Assembly (NCBI GenBank): GCA_037178855.1
Contig: JASJZC010000007.1
Span: forward strand, 6,882,001 to 6,946,000
Direction: 5' to 3'
From: Oscheius sp. JU75
Taxonomy: Eukaryota; Nematoda; Chromadorea; Rhabditida; Rhabditidae
DNA length: 64,000 bases
Part shown: positions 22,501-32,673 of the stretch, piece after piece
How positions within the stretch are numbered: position 1 is the first letter of the stretch
Layout of the letters: each line of letters opens with the position of its first letter
The notes under the pieces: generated by a model
Told to the model about the DNA's origin: nothing
Seen by the model: the letters and a program-made list of their open reading frames with translations, nothing else
Database searches by the model: none
Made by a program: the position numbers and the translations under genes

Positions 22501-25500
22501 GTACCGATTACCATAATACAGACTCAGATTATCAACAGATCGTTCGTGAATCTGAAGACACCTATCGAAACAGAGTGTCAGATGATCTGACTTTTGCAGC
22601 CAAAGTGGTCTAAATTCCAGATGTTCTACGAATCAAGATAACATGGAAATATGAACAGAACAAAAAAAACTGTTTAGTTCAAAAGTGTTGTCTTCTGATC
22701 AATCTAAGATATGCAGCACTATCCGTCGCTCAGAGCGTTAAAACATGTCTGTATTGCCAAGAATCTGTTGATATACTTGTGCTAAAGCGTAGTTCAAGCG
22801 CGTTCGTAGAACCAGGTACGCACAGTGCTAACGAAGATGTAAGTCATGGTTTCCAGAATCCCCTGGAAAAGCTGCAAACGCATGATAAACTTGAATACAT
22901 CTTTAAAAAGCAACTTTTCCGAACACGACTCGGACCTATAGCTATTATTTCTAACAGTGTCCCGAATGTGTAGAGCACTGATTGGTTAACTAAACAATAA
23001 ACTAGAGTGTCTAAAAAAGCTGCAAGTAGCTGTAAGCGTCTCCAACAATCTGACGGTGTAAGTGCTGTGGATATCGAATTTCGGAAGATTTTTTGGTTAA
23101 CTATTGTCAAGTTTGTAACAAAACGCATGCCGCAAATTAATAGGCCTTCAATTGACGTTTGTGAGGCCATTGTTTTCCTCATCCACCTCGAAGCTAATAC
23201 AAAACACGTCAATAAGGAAACAATAATGACACAACAAGGAGAGATGGAACATACTCAGAAGTGGGGGACCCTCTTGAGTTCAATTTGATTAGGAACACTC
23301 CGCTATGGTTGTCTCGCATACGTTGAAGAGAATTCCCTTGGAAGACACAACCTTAGCCGAATAGGAGTGATCATTCTTAGAAATTGAGCCAAATGTTCTA
23401 ATCTTGTGAAAGCTAATGCAAACAAAAGATGGAAACAACAGATAGATAAACATACTTAAATTTACCAGCTTGAAAATGTTTTGAGTTCTTTGTTTTTTTT
23501 CAGCAGAATACATACAGCTTGTCATCTATAGAGTCCCCCTGGTTTCATCTGCATTAGCATGCAACACTAATGTTTTCGTTCGCAGCATGGAAAGCTCATC
23601 TTTGACAGCTTTTCTACTGAACTGCATCGAAATGACCAGTTTTCTTCTTTTTTTAATGTACCTATCAGACTGTCCTTCATCGTGCGAGCACTTTTTCGTA
23701 GTCAAGTTCGTAGTTTAGTTAGTGTTACTATAGATAATTTTGGAGAGTAATATACTTTGGAAAGTCAGACTTTAGTATGTATCTCTCTAGGTTTGGTTGC
23801 CAATATTCAAAATAGCTCAGAACTGGAAATGAACTATCTTCAAACCGTGTTCACATAAAAACAACATTTCAGGAGCACAAAACTTTCTCCATCGTAATTT
23901 TTTTTTACTTCTATTGGAAATCTGTGTGACGCTGTAACTTGTGAGGCATCGCGCTAAGCACCCTTATTAAAACAACATGTGTTCCACCATGTTTTGTTTA
24001 AACATACAGTTGTCAATCAACCCGTACCAAACATAGTTTTTGCACAGATATTATCAAACAGGTGTCGCAACATCCGATGTCAACAAAACCCTATAACCTT
24101 TCTTTTGTAGGTTTTAGGTCACACCTTGAACGGCTGTTTGCAGAGAAGAAAGTCAGGCGACTCGATAGAATTGAGCTAATAAGTTTAGCGAAAGGCTTAT
24201 TGTTGACATCTGTTGGTCCGCCCTCGCAACTCTTAACTATTTGTTCATTCGGTTCAAGAGTCGGTCGAGTTTCCGGGTACTTCCTAATTTCTCGACTTTC
24301 CTGCCCCGAGAGAAGAGTCAGCTCTCAGGTCTTAATTATTTTACCCGTTTTCTCATTTGGCCTTTCTCAATCCCCCCGCTTTTGGCCTTTACTGAGCGAC
24401 ATATTATAATGAGCACTTGTAGAAAACAGTGCCGAGTCATGTTTGACACCTTCACACATGAGAATTAGCCTCATTTTGACTAACTCTACATTTGAATAAT
24501 TGTTTGATAAGGCCAGTCTATAGCTGGACGTCCAACATACGTCTGTCTGAACTCAAACAAGGGCTTTAGAATCAGCGCGGTTTCTCTCTCTCTATTTTCA
24601 CTGCACATCAAAGTGTCTGCTATGAGAACGAACATTTGCCTAGCGGAAACCTTTCGCGCCAAGGAAAAAAGGAGACCGCTAGTGCTTGTGGCAATCCCAT
24701 GACCTCGTTTCTTATTCACTGTTTACAAGCTCTCTCAATCTGCCTAAAAAATGGGCCGATATGCCATTTTTGAAAAAATGATCTCTCGTCCAACTGAAGA
24801 CGTGTAAACACGAATCGTTTTTAGGTGACATTGGAAGCGAGAGCAGTACAGCGCTATTTGCACATTGCGAGGCACGTCGTCGCACATTGAAAATATACGA
24901 CAAGCCTGAGGAGGCTGAAACGAGTCCAGTCGCGCACAAAAGATGCATTGTCCACTACTTTTGCCCATTTTCACCGGTTTTCCTCACGTTTGCCGGCAAA
25001 CTTCTTCTTTTTACGTCTCTCTCTCCCCGAGTCGCCCGGTGACTAAATATTCTGCAAAGCTTCTTTGTCCTGCGAGAAACTGAAGTGTCCGAATTCCGCT
25101 GAAAGAGTTAAATTGATCCTCCTTTCTACTTACTTTTGGTTTCTATTTACTCATCTGGCCATGCTTCTGTCAATATCGTGGCAACCTCATCGATTTCGGA
25201 GCAGCCTCTTGATGGCATCGGAAATGCTCCGAGACCACTCACTTCACAGCCTCTCCAGCCGGCTAGGAGCTATTTCGCTTTAAAAGCTCTCTCACTCTTA
25301 CTCCCTTTCTCTAATTGGCATTTATAAAAACATCAGCGTCACGCATATTGGGATGTTTCTGATTACGCAGTCCGTGTTTCTCTATTCACGCCCACTCTCA
25401 GTGTGTATGTGCCTCGCGAGGTCCCGAAGCCTTGTTATTTCCTCAAGGAGACCTTAGCGCTTTTTCGCTTCTTCCACTTTCTTGTGTTCGTCCTGAGCAA

Positions 25501-25753
25501 TGTCTGGACTGTTGACTATTATGCTTAGTGATGTAACCTGTTATGTTTATTCCTCCTGCCCTCGCGCGAGTTTCGGTTTGTCGTTCCGCTGCGTGGCTCG
25601 ATGCCCCATCTGGTGGTTGAGTCATCTCCAAATCAGCAACTGGAAATCGCTCACGTCCTCCCGATCAGCTGTCTTTTCTTAAACTATCTCTCACTCGTTG
25701 AAAGTCCCTCGCTTCCGAACACTTGAAAAGTTTTTAGACCTTTTTGTTGCCCG
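19569..25753. other. Long gene-free region (about 6.2 kb)
   Basis: I find no exon chain here on either strand. The longest open frames (minus 22844-23212, plus 23007-23288, plus 24062-24409) have low-GC random-looking codons and no domain. The part from about 24900 to 25700 is richer in CT and GC, contains GGCATTTATAAAAAC near 25316 and probably includes the promoter of the gene at 25754. The left part is upstream of the DMSR receptor. Confidence 0.5.
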
Positions 25754-26383
25754 ATGAATTCGATCTCTCGGGCCGTGACCTCCAAGATAAATGAGTTTTC
25801 GAACAAGCGACAGCGATTAGTGACCGAAGGGGGAGACTTTGGTTGGTTTTTCGGAAGAAGAGCGGCTGAATACTTTATGAGTTTCAGAGAACCCATCCTG
25901 GACGGACGCCAGCACCAGCGCCGAGTTCAATTATTTTGATCCGCCAAACATCATCATCCCCGAGCAGGATTGGAGAGAGGTCTTTTTCTATTTCTCTAAC
26001 TATTCATATGTCCGCTATTAAGACGCCTGTTCTCAGCGAGGATAAACTTTCACCCCAAGCCAAATCTCCGTCCATTAAAATAACTCAGAAGGTTTGTAGC
26101 CTATAATTCACGCATGAATCTAATTGCAGATGTCCTCGGTTGTGCGGAAACTGTCTCCATTTTCTCAGAACCCGACCATGGTAAAAGAACAGAAGGACAG
26201 CGAAAACAGTGCTGACTCAGAAAGCAATCCGGAGGCGGAAAAGAAAAAGCTCTTTAAAGAGGCCGTGAGTAAATGAACCGTCATTAGACCAGTTGTGCCA
26301 TTTAGAGGGGAAAAGTCGACAAAATCAGAAAATCGTTCCAGTCAAAGGACAAGGCACAGCTGATCGAGTCAGACGAGGATTGA
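25754..26383 (+). CDS. Small charged protein of unknown function
   Basis: Five exons (25754-25841, 25888-25979, 26023-26091, 26130-26264, 26306-26383) join in frame to 153 residues. There is no signal peptide or membrane segment. The N-terminal third contains a basic stretch (SKINEFSNKRQRLV) and a stretch ending in NIIIPEQDW. The C-terminal half is Lys/Glu/Ser-rich, probably helical and disordered, and ends in IESDED. Several Ser-Pro sites suggest phosphorylation. All five exons use clean GT-AG sites, which supports a real gene although I recognise no family. An acceptor (TTTTTAG) lies about 15 bases before the ATG. It converges on the next gene with about 210 bp between stop codons. Confidence 0.7.
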
Positions 26384-26595
26384 GACACTTTGTCCAAGAC
26401 CAAAAACGGCATCCGGTTTTTCTAAAGTATGTGCAGATTGATAATTAACTGTATTTCTCTATGAGGTCTTTTGAGCAGTCACATCACTGAATATTTATGT
26501 ACCCAACGACGTCTGTACTCTTTGTAAACAAAAAGTTGCTAACTTTATATTGTATTATGAAATACTGATACAGTAGTATAAATAAGAAGATTTAT

Positions 26596-28530
26596 TCACA
26601 AAACTTTCTGACCAGGAGCCAGAAAATAACCAACAACTTTTAATGCGACTTTCGTACTAACAACCTCGTCTTCACAGTCTTTAATAAAGGTTCCTGTGCA
26701 CAGTTGTTTCTTTTTGGCATTCATAACGAAAACGTCCACCGATACCTTGAAACCTCCGTCGTCTTGGTACATGTTGTCATAGACGAGAGACTGGCCGTCA
26801 TCTCTGTAGACAGCCACGGCAATAAGGTTCAGCCGTTCTGAGAGTTTTCCAAATAGCGCAAACCGTTTGGCTGCGGGAAATGTAGCAAAGTCCACAGGCT
26901 CCTGTTGATTGAAATGCCGCCTGGAAAAGAAAGTACGCTTGTGGGAGTTTGAGAGATATGCATGCATCATGAACGGTCTTTATTGGAGCCGGCGACTATT
27001 TGACGCAATGAAAGTTACTGAACTTTGTTGTTTCGAAGAGTTTTCGCGATTAAAGTTGCTGAGCTGTGCAAAGAATTAGATAAAACTGAGAGTGGATCAC
27101 CAAAGAGCAATCGAGAACTCGACAACCGACTTTGGTGACATTTTATTTTGTAAATAGTGCTTGCATAATAGGAAGCAATTCAATAAATTTATAGCAAACT
27201 CACATTGTGAGATTTCGGAACAGCCTTGCGGTCGCGGTAATGTCTTTTTCGGCATCAAGGTGACTTCTTCGGATATGTCGGAATATCACGGCGGTGCAGT
27301 TGTTTTCATGCTTGGCCACGGCATATGTCGCGGGCATATGATGCATCCGATTCTGGGAGGAGAGACCGCAAGCCTTCAAGGTGACATAGAAATACCTAAC
27401 CGAAGAAACATCTGGATTTCGTTGTTTCTTACTTAGCACCAAACGCCTCAGTCCTTGGATCAAAACTGAAGAGGTTCTGATGTTCCGGTACGGGTAGATC
27501 AGTTAAGTTGAATACAGCTTCAAGCTGATCTTTCTGAAATGTTGAAATTAGAAATATGAAACCTTTATAACCGTGTAGAGTTCTGTGAACTTGCGGCCAT
27601 GGAATTCCCTCCATTTGTTCACATAGCCAATGAAGAGAAGAAATTCTTCGTATTCTCTGCCAATATTTTGTCCAGTAGACAAAAGCTCCGCGTTCTCTCC
27701 TAAAACATACTCGATAGCTGTGGCGACGGTCTGAAAAGATTGGTGTTTCTGTTTTAATGAATACTTACCAACACTTTGGCGTGGTTCCTCAAAAGCCTGT
27801 AAAAAAGAATGAAGACGTCATCAGAAAACTGGTTTCTCTTAAGAACTTCAGCCAGTACGGGCTCAACGATGTTCTCATTCCACACTCTATGATCTCTATT
27901 GTCCCAAAGCGCTTCCCTCCTATTTTGAACAGCTCGCTTATCGAATCTCCTGATAATCTCCTGCTGTGCTGTTTCATTTGTTTCAGTGAAAAAGTCGAGG
28001 ACTGCCTTTTCCAACCCAGAGAAAGAGATATTGTACTAAATGCGTTGTTTAGCCTGGGTGATTGAGAAAACCTACTTGTGCCAGCTGAGCCTTGGGCAGT
28101 TCGGGAACTTCAACAAGGTACTTGCTCAAAGAGCAAAAAACTTTCACGTTTTCAGTTCCAAGGGTCACAATCCCTTCCTTCAAGTCTCTCTGTTCCGTCA
28201 GTCTTGCCCTTTCTGCCAGCAGCACAAACCGCAGCTGCTGTTCGACTTCGGCCTTCGTCAAGAGTTCCACTCCGCTTCCTTCCATGTCTCCAAAGTAGGC
28301 ATTTTGAAAGAACGAGAAGTCATTCTGGATCACTGATTGAATATCCGCACAAACTCTTACAGAACTGTCTTGAACCGCCTTCACAATTTTGTCGATATTC
28401 TTCGTGAAAGGGCTTGAGAAGAAGCTGTCATCTGAAACAAACCCATTTTAGGAAATGCGAAAAAAGTACCGGAATCCGCGATGAATACGAGACAGAATAG
28501 CAATAACAAGAAGTGAGAAAGACAGTTCAT
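26596..28530 (-). CDS. Secreted protein of unknown function, 489 residues
   Basis: Seven exons on the minus strand (28530-28470, 28431-28076, 28035-27769, 27730-27563, 27533-27433, 27395-27204, 26920-26596). The first exon is a clear signal peptide (LLLLFCLVFIADS). An in-frame ATG 33 bases upstream (28563) would lengthen it. The mature protein is mixed charged and hydrophobic with about six Cys, two likely N-glycosylation sites early in exon 3 (NIS, NET), and no membrane anchor. I recognise no domain. The last 100 residues have a beta-rich look (FKVSVDVFVMNAKKKQL). The stop codon overlaps an AATAAA (26596-26591), so the 3' UTR is almost absent. Intron 6 is 283 bp, long for this region. The gene faces the small gene at 25754-26383. 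Confidence 0.72.
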
Positions 28531-30327
28531 CGTGTGCCGTGAGAGCAGCAGTCTGGCTGACATCCATTAGTCTGACCAAGGTCTGACAAATTGCTGCACT
28601 CGAAACGCTTATTGTCAAGATGCTTTTCTCACTAGATTTGTCACCTGTGAGGGATCAGGTATTTGCTTTAAAAAAAAGTTTTAGGCAACATCTGTTTGAT
28701 GTGCAGCAGTTGAAATCGTCCTTTTGTTTGGCATGTTTACAAATAACACGTTCTCCCGAGTCTGTTTCAGCATCATAAATATGGGCATGCCAGTTCTTTC
28801 ACATTTTGACATATTGTTTCTGTACCAGAGTAACTTCTAAGTATTCTGAAAGACGTGTAGAATGACTTGGATTAAGCGCATCTTCTACAAGAGTATCATA
28901 TTTGGCTTGACTGCTTTACCAATGAATCCGCTTTTAAGATATCGAGCATTGTTCAGTTTGGTTATTGTTACAGCAATTACAGCACCCAGTATAGTTTTGC
29001 TTATACAACTAAAGCTTTCCACAAGATGAGTGTCGCTGATCTTCTTATCGGAAATGGTTTTATTTCGTATTAGCTCCTTACATTCAGTGGCCACGAAGAT
29101 ATGTCTTGTCTTTCAGAAGCTACGGACATCCGCTTAACATAAGTCTGGACACATCTTCAACTTCTACTAACTTAGAAAAGACCCGTAATCGTTTCTGCTT
29201 CCGGAGCTAGTTTCGGTGACATCGTTTTCGAGTTCTTGATTCATCATGGACTGGCAAAAACTCCTCAGAGATACCCGATATTAAGTGGTAAAAATCAATT
29301 AGGAGCGTACTATAACACTGGAAAATGGCTACCAAACACAAAACTGTACTTTTGGAATTTTGAAATGGTACATGCTCTTACTCTTATATATGTTTGTAGA
29401 GAACCTGCCGGTCCAACAAAACTATTCAACTTAGTGGAAATTGTTACATTTTTGACAAACAAGGAGTGGGAGCTGTCCGAAGCTCACAAGAGTCTGAAAT
29501 TCTGTACATTAAAAACTAATTACAGGTATGAATGAGATTTAAGGATACAAAACTTGCAAAGCATGGGAAATCTTTGGTCTCCCGTGAAAATCTAATTTAT
29601 AGGGATACAAATATCTCTGTATACTGCCGGAGTGCTACGTACGACATCTACTGAAAGGGTCAAATGAGGTCATTGGAGAGGCCAAAATTAAGATTTTTTT
29701 AAATATTACACTTACCTATAACAATACCAAGTAGGTGTATTAACCAGCAGACAATAGTTTCCTCAGTTTGTATACACAAACTCGGTGTGGAAACTTTGTC
29801 AAGCTTTCTCTTTATCAAGTTCCTGAAGCAGAATGGATTCAACAAGCAGCTGCACACATTTTGAGCCAACATAAGAATCTGAAGAACATATATTTGATGG
29901 GAATTCAGTCGGATGTACTGCGAGATTTTCTTCATAACAACCTCGGCCGATGCTCATGCTTGGTGGAGCGCATTCTTGTCTCGGGGCCAAAAATTTTACA
30001 ACGAAGGACTAAGACAAATATCATTACGTCCAAAACTGAGTTTCCGCAGTGTTTTTTCCATAGCAACAACGAACAAACAACAACACGAGTGAATATCTCA
30101 AAATGTGAACAGGGACCAGTTCATGGACCATTTGTCCCTGGTTAGAGCTTCTTCTTCGACATCCGATGCGATCGTCTCTTCCTCGTCCATCACGCTACAG
30201 TCGGCCACAATGGCGGTCGGAATCTGTAAGAATCATTTTTCAGTGGAAAGTTTCACTTTGTTCAGAAAATGAACTGGATTGCTGCACAAAATGCTACCTG
30301 ATGGTCCAACGGTTGCATTTACTTCAG
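28531..30327. other. Intergenic, no gene supported
   Basis: Open frames of 60-125 codons occur on both strands (for example plus 29236-29535 and 29768-30145). They have no splice partners, no signal peptide and no domain I can name. Decayed gene remnants are possible. Confidence 0.4.
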
Positions 30328-30535
30328 CACTTTCGCATTCATAATGTGGACCGACTTCGATATAGAATTTTCAAACAAGCCCAGCTGTGGAGATTCGTGT
30401 ACTTCGAACCCACATTGCACACATTTCAACTGGTCAACGAGAAAAAGCGGAACCTGTACACTGAGAAGTGGACACGGAATCTACCCCTCAAGAGGTTCAA
30501 GCAAGCATCTTTGTAGATTTGTTGATAAGGCTTAG
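30328..30535 (+). pseudogene. PAN/Apple-like Cys-rich domain fragment
   Basis: After an acceptor (TTACTTCAG) an open frame of about 69 codons ends at TAG. Its Cys pattern CGDSC-x5-CTHFNW-x6-GTCTLRSG is that of a PAN/Apple domain, where small disulfide-bonded folds bind proteins or sugars in secreted proteins. I could not find upstream exons with a signal peptide, and a stop codon directly precedes the frame before the acceptor. It is therefore a terminal exon of an unresolved gene or a remnant. The call rests on one motif only. Confidence 0.4.
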
Positions 30536-30803
30536 ACCGGAGGAAGAATCTACTTCATTGAATGATATTTCGAAATGTATTATAGCGCTCCACCCATGAG
30601 TCAGTCGAGGCTTGCCTCGCGCTCGCTGCTTCTTCCACTAGACCTCTATATGTAATGAGCCTCTATTAGTTGACCATTGTTCCTCTATTCCTACGACACG
30701 ACAATCAGCTTAGACACGCGCGAAGAGCTACCCATCAAGGTATCTTGTCTTGGTATAGCTTGATAAAAGCAAAGTTTATTTACATGGTCTACAAGAGTTT
30801 TTC

Positions 30804-31592
30804 TTATGGGTACCAGTTCTGGTCCATGTTTACACCGCAAGGGCCGTTGACAGATCCGGAGTACTGGTGAATGTTGGGCTTAGTCCACCCGGCGAAAGGT
30901 TGGAATCCAGTATAGTCCTGGTGTCCGTTGTAGGTAGCCCACCAGAGCTGCTTGTGAGAGTACTTGGTCCAGCTGAGTCCAACAATCGATCCCCAATTGT
31001 GGGCGTTGGTGTAGATTCCCCAGTTGATCTTCAGAGCCTGCAAAATAACTTTGCCATTATAAAGTCAGTTCTTACGTCGAGTTCGTTAGCCATAGCATCG
31101 ATGAAGTTGCGGTTAGCGTTAACATCAGCAGGCCACTGAAAATAAGTTTCACACAGAGTGCGTTTTAACGTGCGTTTAGGATTTCAATATCGAGCCAAAG
31201 CATTCCGTACTTGGCTCCTTCAGCTTGAAGCTTGTCGTGAACAGCTTTAACTTGGTTGGCAGGAGCAGCGCAACTGCTCTTTGTGCATGGGAAGATGTAT
31301 CCATCAACACCGGTCCATCCGGCTAAAGCACTGTCATTCACAAATCTGTTCAACTCACCAGCTCTGGCGTTCTTGATGTTAGCAATTCCAGTTTCATCGT
31401 AGTTTCCGACACTTTCCCAGACACGAGCAATGAAGAAGTGGTAGCCAGCATTGGCAAGGCACTTGAATCCGGATTCAGAGACAGATTGGATACCATCCCA
31501 GCCAGTGGTGGCAGCAGCAGTGCCAAGAAGAGCAAGGAGAATGAACCTAATGTTCTGATTAGCAGTAGAAAAGTGGTCACTAACCTCTGCAT
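30804..31592 (-). CDS. LYS-type GH25 lysozyme
   Basis: Five exons (31592-31585, 31546-31359, 31322-31174, 31135-31076, 31037-30804) give 212 residues. The first exon codes only 2.7 codons. A signal peptide ([12 protein letters not shown]) is followed by the GH25 start ([13 protein letters not shown], with the conserved Asp), the DxE active-site motif in LWLDIE, and a C-terminus typical of worm LYS proteins ([19 protein letters not shown]). These enzymes cleave bacterial peptidoglycan and in C. elegans are made in the gut and induced by bacteria. The intron after exon 3 (31173-31136) starts with GC rather than GT. AATAAA lies 24 bp after the stop (minus 30780-30775). A decayed copy lies upstream at 32116-32268. 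Base usage is more GC-rich than in neighbours, as expected for a highly expressed gene. Confidence 0.9.
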
Positions 31593-31630
31593 CGTTCGCA
31601 CAAGGATGCCAGAGACTATCGCGGTCTCCT

Positions 31631-31655
31631 ATTTATACTTTAGGGTGCGATAAAG
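31631..31655 (-). promoter_or_regulatory. TATA box and GATA site of the lysozyme gene
   Basis: On the minus strand TATAAAT lies at 31637-31631, about 40 bp before the ATG. A GATAA core follows upstream (31649-31653), with further GATAA cores near 31789, 31893 and 31982. GATA factors (ELT-2 in C. elegans) drive gut genes such as lysozymes. Binding here is inferred. Confidence 0.5.
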
Positions 31656-32115
31656 ATTCTGACGCAGTCTAGCTGTCTTTGCTAGATAGTACATCCAACG
31701 GCTGACACATTTATGATCAATGGTGGTTAATAGAGCTAACCATAACAACTTTTCAGGGGAACTGTTGACTAAAAAGGATGAGGCAGTCGATAAAGTTATC
31801 CTGTGTACGTAGCTGATTCTATTTTGGGGAGACAATGACTCACACGCACTATTTTGTTCTGTTTCTCCTAAAATCATCACAACAGGAACTGCGATAAGTT
31901 GGCTAAGTTAACACTCCACTATTTTTTCAAAGTCTGAAGGGCAATATGGAATGGTCTCACATGTTACCGGCATGCCATCCTGATAAAGAGTTCGTAACGA
32001 CTCTTTAAAGTAGTTTTGGCTCAATAACTAAAGGGGATTTTTGAATAGAAGTATCGGGACTTCCTGAATCGGAAGATTCAGTATGCTTAATCTTCTATGC
32101 TTTCATACAGTGTTA

Positions 32116-32268
32116 CTACCCCGCATTGGCCAAGCACTGGAAGTAAGAAGTAGACACAGATTGCATTCCATCCCAGCCTGTAGTAGCTGCAGCTGTAGCT
32201 ACTAGAGCAAAAAGTACGAACCTATGTTTTCGTTTGGTCTTGATCAAAAGTCATGCTTACCTCTGCAT
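32116..32268 (-). pseudogene. Truncated GH25 lysozyme copy
   Basis: It repeats the 5' part of the lysozyme gene: an ATG exon of 8 bases (32268-32261) ending in a GT donor, a short intron, then a second exon (from 32221) with a similar signal peptide and GWDGMQSVSTSYFQCLANAG. At the codon matching Tyr of the intact gene (GYHFF) there is TAG. No downstream lysozyme exons follow before the intact gene. The promoter-proximal sequence is also alike. A tandem duplicate that lost its 3' part is the simplest reading. A very short secreted peptide could still be made. Confidence 0.75.
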
Positions 32269-32673
32269 TGTTGCGAAGCCTTGCGATAGCTGCTATCAAT
32301 CTCGGTCTTTAAAGCTCTTTGCTTTATCAGACAGTAGATTCATAGAACGTTTTAGCCTTGTTCTCGGCAGGCTCTTCTTTCTACAAGAGCCTCTTTTTTG
32401 AACCGAAAGACCACAAGTATGTCTTTACAACACTCGCTGTTAGGAAAGCAAACCCACGGAAATGTGTGACTGCTCACTTTATAAAAATGCTTTATTCTTA
32501 GACTGTTTGGATTACGTAACACGGATGCCTGATCTGCTAAGCCACGATAAGGAGAACAGACTGTTCTTAAAAATGCACGCGTCTCACACGACCTGAAGAT
32601 CAGTGTTATCAGTTTCGTGCACAAAATACCCGCGCAATACAGAAAAAGTAAGATGATCTAAGCTGAAGTTTGT

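Noticed and set aside
22844..23212. 122-codon minus-strand open frame and the overlapping plus frame 23007-23288
   Set aside because: Codon use is unlike the real exons here and neither frame joins to any neighbour. Chance open sequence is likely.
24062..24409. 115-codon plus-strand open frame
   Set aside because: Low-complexity Ser/Leu translation, no splice signals and no domain.
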